Origin: Chloroflexota bacterium
GTDB lineage: Bacteria > Chloroflexota > Ktedonobacteria > Ktedonobacterales > Ktedonobacteraceae
Direction of reading: 5' to 3'
Assembly: GCA_902810755.1 (NCBI GenBank)
Contig: CADDYT010000187.1
Span: 1-10,635 of the forward strand
DNA: 10,635 nt
The notes below the pieces were generated by a model. The model was not told the DNA's origin. It searched no databases and saw only the letters and a program-made list of their open reading frames with translations. The stretch's first letter is position 1, and each line of letters begins with the position of its first letter. Below, in pieces: positions 1 through 6,276 of the stretch. Made by a program: the position numbers and the translations under genes.

Positions 1-54
1 GGCGGCTGGCCTGCCTGGCCTTCGCACGGCCTGAAGTGAACGTCTATGGGGCCA
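1..54 (+). repeat. Half copy of a palindromic intergenic repeat
   Basis: This stretch begins GGCGGCTGGCCTG and continues through CACGGCCTGAAGTGAACG to TATGGGG. It aligns with both arms of the palindromic element at 344-550: directly with the right arm from 486, and in reverse complement with the left arm ending near 412. It is therefore one arm of a further copy; the other arm, if present, lies left of the window edge. Confidence 0.65.
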
Positions 55-191
55 TCCCCTTGCCGGTGGCCTGCCCACAGTTCCAGATGGAACGGCTTCA
101 GTGTAGCGTATTCCGGCAAGAAATGCAAGAGGTTGGGAGTTGCTCATGGTTGGAGGAAAAAGGCAGCACTCCTCCTTCGGGACAGGGACAC

Positions 192-250
192 GGGAAACCT
201 GCAAGTACGCCCACCCCGCAAGGAGGGAAACCTGCCAGCACCCCAACGCC
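192..250 (+). repeat. Short tandem repeat, 33-base unit, about 1.8 copies
   Basis: GGGAAACCTGC occurs at 192-202 and again at 225-235, each followed by a similar AG(T/C)AC, CCC-rich stretch. The second unit is degenerate after about 24 bases. There is no sign that it is translated; it may be a small duplication inside the repeat-rich spacer. Confidence 0.5.
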
Positions 251-270
251 TCATCGCTGACCAGGCACAC

Positions 271-307
271 AGATGAGTGCTGATACGCCTGTCGCCAGCA
301 CTCATCT
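271..307 (+). terminator. Terminator-like hairpin
   Basis: Twelve-base arms pair perfectly (AGATGAGTGCTG at 271-282 with CAGCACTCATCT at 296-307) around a 13-nt loop. The right side runs into a moderately T-rich tail (TTATGTGTCTTT), so the plus strand is the likelier sense. No plus-strand gene is visible upstream in the window, so it may end a transcript entering from the left, or simply be a repeat-derived stem-loop. Confidence 0.45.
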
Positions 308-343
308 TTATGTGTCTTTCCTGGTTGACGTTTACCTGGAGGT

Positions 344-550
344 GTCCGCTTCAGAGAAGTCCCCCCATAAGCGTTAACTTAAGCCCGTGCGAGCGCGACG
401 CAGGCCAGCCGCAAGGGGTGGCCCTACTCTACGCGGCGGCTCCACAAGCCCTACGACACGTTCGTCTCTCGTAGGGCCACCCCTGGCGGCTGGCCTGGGG
501 CGGCCTGAAGTTGACGCCTAAGAGGAGTCCCCCCTTCTGCAGAAGCGGAC
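344..550. repeat. Palindromic MITE-like element, about 207 bp
   Basis: The ends are inverted copies of one another (GTCCGCTT at 344-351 with AAGCGGAC at 543-550). Each end is followed by a related block containing GTCCCCCC and then a (C/T)TTAAGTTAACG or GAAGTTGACG segment. The inner core is the strongest part: 403-427 pairs with 471-495 with one mismatch in 25, and CCCTACGA/TCGTAGGG at 449-456/469-476 adds an inner stem. There is no open frame for a transposase and no clear target-site duplication. The most economical reading is a non-autonomous, MITE-like or REP-like palindrome; a transcript would fold into a long hairpin. The half copy at 1-54 shows that it belongs to a family. Confidence 0.6.
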
Positions 551-586
551 CGTGTTGTTGCAATATCTGTAGAGAGAAGGAGAGCT

Positions 587-975
587 TTGGCAGTGCAGCA
601 GGAACAGGGCGGCGAAAGTCCCCAATCGATCCAACAGATCATTGATGCGCTTGCTACCTACGGCTTGAGAGAATGCACGGAGGAAGCGAATCGGCAGCGG
701 AGAGAAGAAAAACCGGCGTTGCATGCTTTTGAAGGGTCTGGCAACGATGGCGTCTACTACTTTTGCGAGACGATAGAGGATGTTCTGGCTTTGTTTGAAC
801 TTGTCCGATCCAGTGGTTCTGCTATGCCTCCGGGTAGAAGAGAGAGAGCAAGGCCAGGAAAATCCTGGTGGTCGGTCATGATCGCGACCAGCGAGACCAG
901 CAGCGCGACTGGCTCAAGGAGGAGAGATATGACGTGGCGCGGGCAGGGAATGGCAAAGAGCCGCTCCACTGCTGA
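587..975 (+). pseudogene. Frameshifted gene with receiver-domain (REC) remnant
   Basis: The reading frame opens at TTG 587 behind AAGGAG (577-582), or at GTG 593, and runs about 85 codons of unrecognised sequence that includes GVYYFCETIEDVLALFELV. After an (AG)5 run at 839-848 that frame turns into low-complexity sequence, whereas the next frame reads KILVVGHDRD, then RDWLKEERYDVARAGNGKE, and stops at 973-975. This second part matches the opening of response-regulator receiver domains (beta1, acidic pocket, alpha1, beta2, and the N-G-x-E-A-L of alpha2). Removing one AG unit joins the parts into a 128-codon frame. The acidic pair is degenerate (G-H-D instead of D-D-D), and the phospho-acceptor Asp and the rest of the fold are missing. 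I read it as a decayed gene; a sequencing error or slippage-controlled expression are alternatives. Confidence 0.6.
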
Positions 976-1024
976 TAACGGCGGGGCCAGTAACGCTTGA
1001 TCCAGCAGCGGAAGAGAAGCGAAC

Positions 1025-1047
1025 AAAGAAAACTCCCGTTGAGGGAG
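1025..1047 (-). terminator. Second terminator after the sedolisin gene
   Basis: Read on the minus strand, CTCCC-TCAAC-GGGAG is followed at once by TTTTCTTTG. The stem is short (5 bp), but the U-rich tail is good. It lies about 30 bases beyond the stronger terminator at 1075-1106 and probably acts as a backup. Confidence 0.5.
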
Positions 1048-1074
1048 AAGATACTGAAATCGTGTTTGCCTGGC

Positions 1075-1106
1075 AAGAAAGGAGCCTCGGCCCTGGCCGA
1101 GGCTCC
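1075..1106 (-). terminator. Intrinsic terminator of the sedolisin gene
   Basis: The 11-base arms GGAGCCTCGGC (1081-1091) and GCCGAGGCTCC (1096-1106) pair perfectly around a 4-base loop. On the minus strand the stem is followed by TTTCTT (1075-1080). It lies 25 bases beyond the stop codon of the peptidase gene. Confidence 0.85.
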
Positions 1107-1131
1107 CGTAGCGTACTGACAAACTGTGCCT

Positions 1132-2298
1132 TCAGAAGCCGCCTGTGCCGTCAGGAGTACCGTTGCCGGTAGGGCCATCATAGCCGACTTCCCCGGTGCA
1201 GAGGTAGGAGCCACCGCAGCTTCCGTTGCTGCCACTGATGACATCAAAGAGGCTGCTGGTATGGCTGTAGGGGTAGGAGCCATAGGTGACGCTGCTGCTG
1301 TTGCCTGCCAGAGCATAGACGCTGGCAATGATGGGCGAGGCGACGCTGGTACCTCCGAAGACCAGCCAGCCGCTCAATCCCTGGTATTTGTAGCTATCAT
1401 AGACCGAGACGCCTGTATTGGGATCGGCGTCTGCCGCCACATCGCCAACAGTGCGATGGCTGCAGCCGGTATCCGTTTGCCAGCTCGGCTTTGGTTCGTA
1501 GGCGCTGCATCCACTTCCTGTCCCACTCCAGACCGTCTCACTCCACCCCCGTGTGTTGCTTGCTTTTGTCAGGGTCGTCCCACCGACAGCTGTCACGTAT
1601 TGCGAGGCGGCAGGATACTCCACTCCATAGCCGCTATCACCTGCGCTGGCGGTGACAACGATGCCCGGATGCTGATAGTAGGAGGTGTCATAGCTCGTCT
1701 CGCTGCTGAATTCGCCCCCACCATAGCTATTGCTAATCGCATTTGCCCCCAGTTTGGCCGCCTCATTGACCGCCGTTCCCAGGTTGGTGAGGCTATTGGT
1801 TGTGGCCTCAACCAGAATGATATGGCAGTTGGGGCAGACGGCGCTCACCATATCCAGGTCGAGGGAGATTTCTTGCGCCCAGCCGCCATTGGCTCGCGGG
1901 TAGTTCGTGCCGCCATTCTGGTCAACCTTCTTAAAGCAACCGTTGGCGGTCGTACAGGGTGGTAGACCAAATTGTGAGCGATAGACCCCCAGATCAGATT
2001 CGGCGTTGGGGTCATCATAGGCATCAACAATTGCTACTGTCTGACCGCTTCCTGCTGTAGACGAAGGAAGCTTGTAGGCGGACTGCAGATCAGCAGGATT
2101 GTAGCCGGATGGGCTGCTGGAAGCGAAGCCGGTGACGAGGATCGCATGGCATCGAGCGTAACCAGTTGGCGGGGCAGGACAGACATGAATGAACTGGTGT
2201 GTCGACTGCCTCGGAGCGGCGAAGGATGTTGTGGGCGCTCCTAAAACGAAGAAAGCCAACAGCGCAACGAGACCGATAACGCTCAGAAGTTTCTTCAC
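1132..2298 (-). CDS. Secreted sedolisin-type (S53) serine-carboxyl peptidase
   Basis: The 388-residue product is an extracellular endopeptidase of the S53 sedolisin family, acid-active in characterised members. Residues 1-27 form a signal peptide (KK, then a hydrophobic run, then TTSFA). The catalytic domain starts near IVDAYDDPNAESDL (90-103). The expected residues are present: Glu143 and Asp147 in QEISLDLD, oxyanion Asp221 in AGDSG, and Ser318 in GGTSVASP. The C-terminal DVISGSNGSC (352-361) and GYDGPTGNGTPDG (372-384) correspond to the family's calcium site. Ten cysteines suggest disulfides. Only about 35 residues separate the signal peptide from the catalytic domain, so the large activation prodomain of classical sedolisins is absent. 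The start is GTG at 2298, with AAAGGAGAGG just upstream. It is monocistronic by its terminators. The fold assignment is firm; the substrate is unknown. Confidence 0.93.
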   Translation of the reverse strand: MKKLLSVIGLVALLAFFVLGAPTTSFAAPRQSTHQFIHVCPAPPTGYARCHAILVTGFASSSPSGYNPADLQSAYKLPSSTAGSGQTVAIVDAYDDPNAESDLGVYRSQFGLPPCTTANGCFKKVDQNGGTNYPRANGGWAQEISLDLDMVSAVCPNCHIILVEATTNSLTNLGTAVNEAAKLGANAISNSYGGGEFSSETSYDTSYYQHPGIVVTASAGDSGYGVEYPAASQYVTAVGGTTLTKASNTRGWSETVWSGTGSGCSAYEPKPSWQTDTGCSHRTVGDVAADADPNTGVSVYDSYKYQGLSGWLVFGGTSVASPIIASVYALAGNSSSVTYGSYPYSHTSSLFDVISGSNGSCGGSYLCTGEVGYDGPTGNGTPDGTGGF

Positions 2299-2410
2299 TA
2301 ACCTCTCCTTTCGTGAGTGGCAAATGGAGACAGAGAAAGTGGAACAACGGATTCCAGACCACGCTGGATGAACGACGAGAAGTATCCCTACAACTATTGC
2401 ACTACACAGT

Positions 2411-2443
2411 TCAATACTACGAATAACGCACTACGCATCTCGA
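2411..2443 (+). repeat. Direct repeat, copy 1
   Basis: Bases 2414-2443 (ATACTACGAATAACG, then CACTACGCATCTCGA) recur without change at 2488-2517; the flanking TTC extends the match to 33 bases with one mismatch. The unit itself contains related ACTACGAA and ACTACGCA words. The two copies are 74 bases apart, about seven helical turns. Confidence 0.75.
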
Positions 2444-2484
2444 TGTAGGCAACGCCACTGCCTTCAACAGCGTCATGAACCACT

Positions 2485-2517
2485 TCGATACTACGAATAA
2501 CGCACTACGCATCTCGA
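2485..2517 (+). repeat. Direct repeat, copy 2
   Basis: This is the second copy of the repeat at 2411-2443, identical over 30 bases. It is followed by a short, weaker echo (ACCCTACGAATGCCC) at 2517-2531. The repeat lies upstream of the sedolisin gene on its coding strand, so it could be regulatory or merely a duplication. Confidence 0.75.
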
Positions 2518-2695
2518 CCCTACGAATGCCCGCTTGAAGAAAAGAGATCGGGTGCAACCGCCCTGTGGAAGAGGCCATCGGGAAGGAGTCCACCTTCAGC
2601 ATGAAATCTTCCTGATTCTCTCAAAACAGGCCGATTGATTTATATTTTATCAGATTTTATACTTTCAAAGCAAGGTTTGCCCGTTTTCAATTTCG

Positions 2696-2752
2696 GGCAT
2701 TTGAAAGGGGCAACGTCTTCTTTATCCTGAAACGTTGCCCCTTGCAAATGCC
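2696..2752 (-). terminator. Terminator of the Asp-box protein gene
   Basis: A long stem pairs 2696-2716 with 2732-2752 (20 of 21 bases), including AAGGGGCAACGT/ACGTTGCCCCTT. It starts 18 bases beyond the stop codon of the minus-strand gene. A wider pairing (AAAGCAAGG 2668-2676 with CCTTGCTTT 2751-2759) and an inner GCCCG/CGGGC hairpin may extend the structure. The tail on the minus strand is A/T-rich rather than a clean U-run, so termination efficiency is uncertain. Confidence 0.6.
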
Positions 2753-2769
2753 TTGCTTTTCCTGTCGGC

Positions 2770-4440
2770 TCAGTAGTTGACAATGGCCGCTTCGGTGTCG
2801 GTATTGCCAAAGCTGGTCGCGCAGGCGTTGTCCGGGTTGGGCGCAACCGCCGTTTTGGAGCCGGAGTAGACCGCATTTCGGTAGGTATCAACCGCCTGGC
2901 AGGGGGTGGCATTGCGCGCATCCGTCCAGACCAGGTATGCACTGCTCGGTCCGGCGACAATGCCGATGTAATCGCCGAGAAATTGCTCTTGCAGGTTGTT
3001 GTAGCTGGAGCCATCGGGGTTGGAGGAAGCCGTACTGACCCGTATCGGCGCGCTGAAGGACTGACTCCCCACCGGCAACTCGGCGAAGTAGTTATCGTAG
3101 ACCTGCACCCCTGTCTGCCAGGGATTGTTTGCCGGTGGCTGCGTCAGGGCGTCAAAGGTGAGGCTGACCGTGCCGTCAGGGGCAACGCTGGCTTCAGGGA
3201 AGAAGGCATTGCGGCCAGAGACGCTGGCAACCGTGCCAAGCTGGACCCAGCTCATGCCATCGTCAGAGTATGCCGCTTTGACCACCCCCTGTCCACCGCT
3301 AAAATCGCACCAGACGACGTAGACCCGCGTGCTGGCGGGGTCGGCAGCCGGGTGAGGGTAACAATCTACGCGCGCGCTCATGCCCGGCACGCGATTGTAG
3401 AGATCCACCACGTCAAAAGGCGTACCCGTCAGCGGGTAGTCGGTCACCTGGGCAATGGTGATGGGCGCGGTGAAGGTCTGGCCGCCATCGGTGGAGGTGG
3501 CAACCACCTGTAAGCTTGGATATCTGGTCGAGTCGGCGTTCTCCGTCCAGAAGGCTTCAACGGTGCCATTGGAAGAGACAGCCATCTGGCCGGTCTCACG
3601 GAAGCCCTGGGCGAAATTGTTGTTGGCCGCGCTCACCTGGACAGCCTTTGACCAGGTGCGCCCCTCATCATCGGAGTGAGCAACGTAGAGTTTGACATTG
3701 CCGTTGCCAGAGCAGGTGTTGCAGAAATCGGCCCAGTTGACGTAGACACGCCCGAAGTGCGGGCTGTTGGGAAAGTGGTCGACGGCCACCCAGTCGTGAT
3801 CGTCGAAATCGGATTTATTGTCGGTGGAGGTTGCCTGCACCGGATTGCTCCAGCTCAGGCCATCATCATACGAGCGGGAGACCGTGACCTGCTCGCCGGC
3901 GAACTCCGGGTAGGGGTCGGCCAGGCTACCGTAGTAGATCGTCACGCCGCAAGAGAAGCTGAACGTGCCACTGGCACAGAGTCGGGGACCGTAGTCAAGG
4001 CTGGGGTCGCCGCCGGAGACTCGCCCAATGGTGTTGAAGCCCGGCAGGAAGCCACCGCTCCACGTCTTGCCGTTGTTTGTCGAGCGGTAATAGGCGGAAA
4101 TAGGGATATCGGGTCCGAAGGGGCATGGGCTGGCGAGTGGTATAGTGGTGCCGGGACAGAGCGGTTCCTCAAGCTCATCATTCGCTCCGGCAATCAAGAC
4201 GCCCGTTTGCGGGTCACGGGTAATGGCAGGCTCATTCTGCTTGTTATCGGGAAACGGGAGATTCTTGTCCTGATCGACCAGGAAATTGCCGACCACTGTG
4301 GGGGAGGCGATGGTGGACACGCTCTTCTCCGTCTTCTGTCCGGTGACAGCGAAGGTTGTCGGCACAGAGAAGAGCAACAGGCTTACAAGAGCAAATGATA
4401 CCAGTGCTGCCGACCATACACTACGTCCGGGGATGCGCAT
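2770..4440 (-). CDS. Secreted Asp-box (BNR/sialidase-like) beta-propeller protein
   Basis: The 556-residue product begins with a signal peptide (hydrophobic run about 10-25, probable cleavage after TTFA at 31). The mature part has at least five Asp-box motifs (S-x-D/N-x-G-x-T-W type): STNNGKTW (120-127), SYDDGLSW (190-197), SDDEGRTW (256-263), STDGGQTF (316-323) and SDDGMSW (391-397, a short form). Spacing of about 60-75 residues is typical of a six-bladed sialidase-like propeller. Ten cysteines suggest disulfide bonding outside the cell. I do not see the FRIP-type arginine motif or the usual catalytic signature of true sialidases, so a glycan-binding or other hydrolytic role is as likely. 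The start is ATG 4440, with AAAGGAG 8 bases upstream. The neighbouring gene on the same strand is another secreted protein, but the terminator between them argues against one operon. Confidence 0.85.
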   Translation of the reverse strand: MRIPGRSVWSAALVSFALVSLLLFSVPTTFAVTGQKTEKSVSTIASPTVVGNFLVDQDKNLPFPDNKQNEPAITRDPQTGVLIAGANDELEEPLCPGTTIPLASPCPFGPDIPISAYYRSTNNGKTWSGGFLPGFNTIGRVSGGDPSLDYGPRLCASGTFSFSCGVTIYYGSLADPYPEFAGEQVTVSRSYDDGLSWSNPVQATSTDNKSDFDDHDWVAVDHFPNSPHFGRVYVNWADFCNTCSGNGNVKLYVAHSDDEGRTWSKAVQVSAANNNFAQGFRETGQMAVSSNGTVEAFWTENADSTRYPSLQVVATSTDGGQTFTAPITIAQVTDYPLTGTPFDVVDLYNRVPGMSARVDCYPHPAADPASTRVYVVWCDFSGGQGVVKAAYSDDGMSWVQLGTVASVSGRNAFFPEASVAPDGTVSLTFDALTQPPANNPWQTGVQVYDNYFAELPVGSQSFSAPIRVSTASSNPDGSSYNNLQEQFLGDYIGIVAGPSSAYLVWTDARNATPCQAVDTYRNAVYSGSKTAVAPNPDNACATSFGNTDTEAAIVNY

Positions 4441-4809
4441 AGAAAAGCTCCTTTCTTGTCTGACTCGTAACGCTTGCCTCGAGATACGACATGAGCTGCG
4501 GTGAGGACAGTCCAGGATAAACTGCCTTCTTGTCTAGTTTACTTGAAATACACGATGGAAGACAATACCTCCCACAAAATGCGCAACAAGTACCAGCAAG
4601 TAGCGAGCCAGGGCAGAAATGTGCCTCCCCATTCCTCTTTCTGGCAATTTTGGGCCTGATTTTCCTCTTCTGGGAAGCCGGGTCTATCGTACTACCGGAT
4701 ATGAGGTGGCTCAGATCCATTGATGGTAATGAATATATAACCCCATAATGAGGGAACTTAACCAGATCATAACTCCATCTCAACAGAAATGCGTATCACC
4801 ATAGGTTAC

Positions 4810-4815
4810 TATAAT
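4810..4815 (+). promoter_or_regulatory. Candidate -10 box for the HTH gene
   Basis: TATAAT matches the sigma-70-type -10 consensus exactly. Seventeen bases upstream there is no good -35 (AAATGC), so activity may be weak or need an activator. It precedes the palindrome at 4833-4852 by 17 bases and the HTH gene by about 255 bases. Confidence 0.4.
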
Positions 4816-4832
4816 ATGCGATGAGACACATA

Positions 4833-4852
4833 TTTGTATCGTTCGATACAAA
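4833..4852. promoter_or_regulatory. TetR-type operator palindrome
   Basis: Two perfect 9-base arms (TTTGTATCG and CGATACAAA) face each other across TT. The layout (GTATCGnnCGATAC) is like operators of TetR-family repressors. It lies just downstream of a perfect -10 box, where a bound repressor would block transcription. No TetR gene is in the window. The assignment to a regulator family is inference from symmetry and sequence only. Confidence 0.5.
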
Positions 4853-5070
4853 GCAGGCGCGAGGAAAACCTGGCGCCGGTCACATGCATTTATCTTTTTG
4901 CTGAACGACGCCCGCCAGCAACTTCATCCTACCTGAAACGGGTACGCATGCCTGTTTCTATACAGGCAGGGGGCGCGGTGTACCTGGATAGTCGGCCTCC
5001 CGTGGAGCCGTTAATCCGTCGCAGTGTGGAACACGGGATATGCAGGTTGAATTGAAAGGCAGAGAACGGA

Positions 5071-5298
5071 ATGGCAATGCAAATGATTCAAGATGACGTT
5101 TTGCTTACCTTCAAAGAGGCTATGAGCTATCTCAGAGTGAGCCGCTCGACGCTCTACCGGCTGATGTGGTCCGGGCAACTGACAGGCCATAAAGTGGGCA
5201 GCACGTGGCGTTTCTATCGCGAAGACCTGCGCGCCTGCGTTGGCCGCGAGGTTCCCATGCCTCACGTCCAGGTGCCGACCAGCGTAGTCATGAATTAG
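5071..5298 (+). CDS. Excisionase-type helix-turn-helix DNA-binding protein
   Basis: This 75-residue protein is almost entirely one MerR-like/excisionase (HTH_17) winged-helix domain. It has LTFKEAMSYLRVSRSTLYRL (12-31) as the helix-turn-helix, then WSGQLTGHKVGSTWRFYREDL (33-53) as the wing and the closing R-x-x-R/K-E-D-L that is typical of the family. Such proteins act as small transcription factors or recombination directionality factors. No integrase, phage or toxin gene is adjacent, so its target is unknown. Three in-frame ATGs (5071, 5077, 5083) compete; the upstream signal (GAACGGA) is weak, so the true start may be any of them. It has a long 5' leader with an operator-like palindrome. 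Confidence 0.85.
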   Translation: MAMQMIQDDVLLTFKEAMSYLRVSRSTLYRLMWSGQLTGHKVGSTWRFYREDLRACVGREVPMPHVQVPTSVVMN

Positions 5299-5367
5299 CG
5301 GTTACCTTCTTCATCCCTTCCTCCCTTCACATCAGGAGAGGGCTGATCATCTTGAGCAACACCGGCA

Positions 5368-5402
5368 AGAGCCTGCTATGACCATCGTGTCTGGCAGGCT
5401 CT
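5368..5402. terminator. Hairpin between convergent genes
   Basis: AGAGCCTGC (5368-5376) pairs perfectly with GCAGGCTCT (5394-5402) across a 17-base loop. It lies between the ends of the HTH gene (plus) and the membrane protein gene (minus), where a bidirectional terminator would be expected. Neither side has a U-run, so it is only a candidate. Confidence 0.4.
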
Positions 5403-5445
5403 CTGGCTATATGATCGCCATGCCCGCTCGGGATGGAAAAAACAA

Positions 5446-6276
5446 CTATATGCGGTCAAAGTCGATGATGCGCCAGTTATTGCCAGTCTTTTGCAGGGTG
5501 AGCAGCACAGTGTAGTGCAGGCGGGGGCGCGTGACGCTGACCGGCAAAGTCATCTGTGAGAGGTCTGGCTGGTTGGACGAGTTGAAGCCGAAAGCGGGCT
5601 GGCCAGGGGCATAGGATGTCACCGGTCCGTATTGCAGATCACGCTGCTGCGCCTGCTGGATAAATGCCTCCTGCGTCAGACCACTGATTGATCCCTGCGG
5701 CGCAAGTTCGCTATATGCTGCCACATAATTCTTCTGCTCAATGGCGCTGTAGTAATCGTTCACCGTTGTAATGACCCCATTGGTAATCTGGAATGAGCTG
5801 GTAAAGATGCTGTAGAAACCCCAGCCGCACAGGCCGCAGCTCAAAAGGGCAATAACGCTAAAGAAGGTGGCAACCACCCATATCCACGTGCGTGATGGCT
5901 TCTGCACTGGCTGCGCAGGCGCGGGAGGGGGTAGGGTTTGCGTCCCCGCCTGATATCCGTATGGAGCGGCAGTCGGCGATACGCTTCCACCCGGCACAGG
6001 CGGCTGTGACCAGACTGGCGGCAGTGGCACACGCTGCCCTCCCTCTGGCATATTCTGATAATATGCAGGCGGAGGCGGGTAGATTAATCCTCTTCTCACC
6101 GCCTCTTCCAGTGGCATGCCCGCTTCCGGCGAGACGGGCTGACTTGCCGGAAGCTGAGCTATCCGGCTCTCCGGCGGAAATTCATAGATCGGCTGTCCTG
6201 CCTCAACGACCTCGGCTGGCTCTTCCTGTGCCTGCGCCTCTTCTACCGGCTGCTGGTCGCGCGATTCCGATTCCAT
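5446..6276 (-). CDS. Single-pass membrane protein with Pro-rich tail and NTF2-like domain
   Basis: The product has 276 residues. Residues 1-128 are acidic, then very rich in Pro, Gln and Tyr and likely disordered. A single transmembrane segment follows (about 131-158, TWIWVVATFFSVIALLSCGL). The C-terminal 110 residues (about 165-276), starting TTVNDYYSAIEQKNYVAAYSEL and ending in NNWRIIDFDRI, look like a small NTF2-like (DUF4878-type) domain; the final W-x-I-x-x-F/W-D is typical. The charge pattern puts the tail inside and the domain outside. Such proteins are common in Ktedonobacteria and actinobacteria; their function is unknown. The start is ATG 6276 with AAGGAGT 11 bases upstream. It is divergent from the methyltransferase gene and convergent with the HTH gene, so it is probably transcribed alone. 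Confidence 0.8.
   Translation of the reverse strand: MESESRDQQPVEEAQAQEEPAEVVEAGQPIYEFPPESRIAQLPASQPVSPEAGMPLEEAVRRGLIYPPPPAYYQNMPEGGQRVPLPPVWSQPPVPGGSVSPTAAPYGYQAGTQTLPPPAPAQPVQKPSRTWIWVVATFFSVIALLSCGLCGWGFYSIFTSSFQITNGVITTVNDYYSAIEQKNYVAAYSELAPQGSISGLTQEAFIQQAQQRDLQYGPVTSYAPGQPAFGFNSSNQPDLSQMTLPVSVTRPRLHYTVLLTLQKTGNNWRIIDFDRI

Larger units (their letters stand above)
1..586. other. Gene-free, repeat-rich spacer
   Basis: I see no convincing gene here. Short open frames exist on both strands, but they cross the inverted repeats, lack good ribosome binding sites and have low-complexity translations. The stretch holds a half copy and a full copy of a palindromic repeat family, a short tandem repeat and one strong hairpin, each listed separately. 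It reads like an accessory or decaying intergenic region. Confidence 0.7.
2299..2769. other. Spacer between two secreted-protein genes
   Basis: No gene is supported here. The 5' part (2299-2400) is the leader and promoter region of the sedolisin gene; I could not find a consensus -10/-35 pair. The middle has two copies of a 30-base direct repeat, and the far end holds the terminator of the Asp-box protein gene. A 61-codon minus-strand frame at 2417-2602 crosses the repeats and has no credible start signal. Confidence 0.6.
4441..5070. other. Long divergent spacer
   Basis: No gene is supported in these 630 bases. It holds the leader of the minus-strand Asp-box gene and the promoter region of the plus-strand HTH gene. 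A TATAAT box, a strong 20-base palindrome and a small hairpin (TGCCTGT 4949-4955 with ACAGGCA 4962-4968) are the only structures I see. Open frames at 4421-4783 (minus) and 4834-5055 (plus) have no ribosome binding sites and no recognisable product. Confidence 0.6.

Noticed and set aside
36..276. Overlapping plus-strand open frames of 74 and 76 codons
   Set aside because: They span the half repeat and a tandem repeat, have no ribosome binding site, and translate to low-complexity Pro/Thr/Gly text.
1..550. CRISPR array
   Set aside because: Repeats are inverted, few and irregularly spaced; there are no regular spacers and no cas genes.
876..1328. 150-codon minus-strand open frame
   Set aside because: It covers the sedolisin terminators and the end of the sedolisin gene in another frame; the Ala-rich translation is a shadow.
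1126..1965. 279-codon plus-strand open frame opposite the sedolisin gene
   Set aside because: It is the antisense shadow of a gene whose motifs are complete on the other strand.
3676..4398. 240-codon plus-strand open frame opposite the Asp-box protein gene
   Set aside because: Antisense shadow of a clearly coding frame with a signal peptide and five Asp boxes.
4421..4783. 120-codon minus-strand open frame
   Set aside because: It overlaps the ribosome binding site and start of the Asp-box gene, and has no start signal or recognisable product.
4834..5055. 73-codon plus-strand open frame
   Set aside because: It starts with TTG inside the operator palindrome, has no ribosome binding site and no family resemblance.
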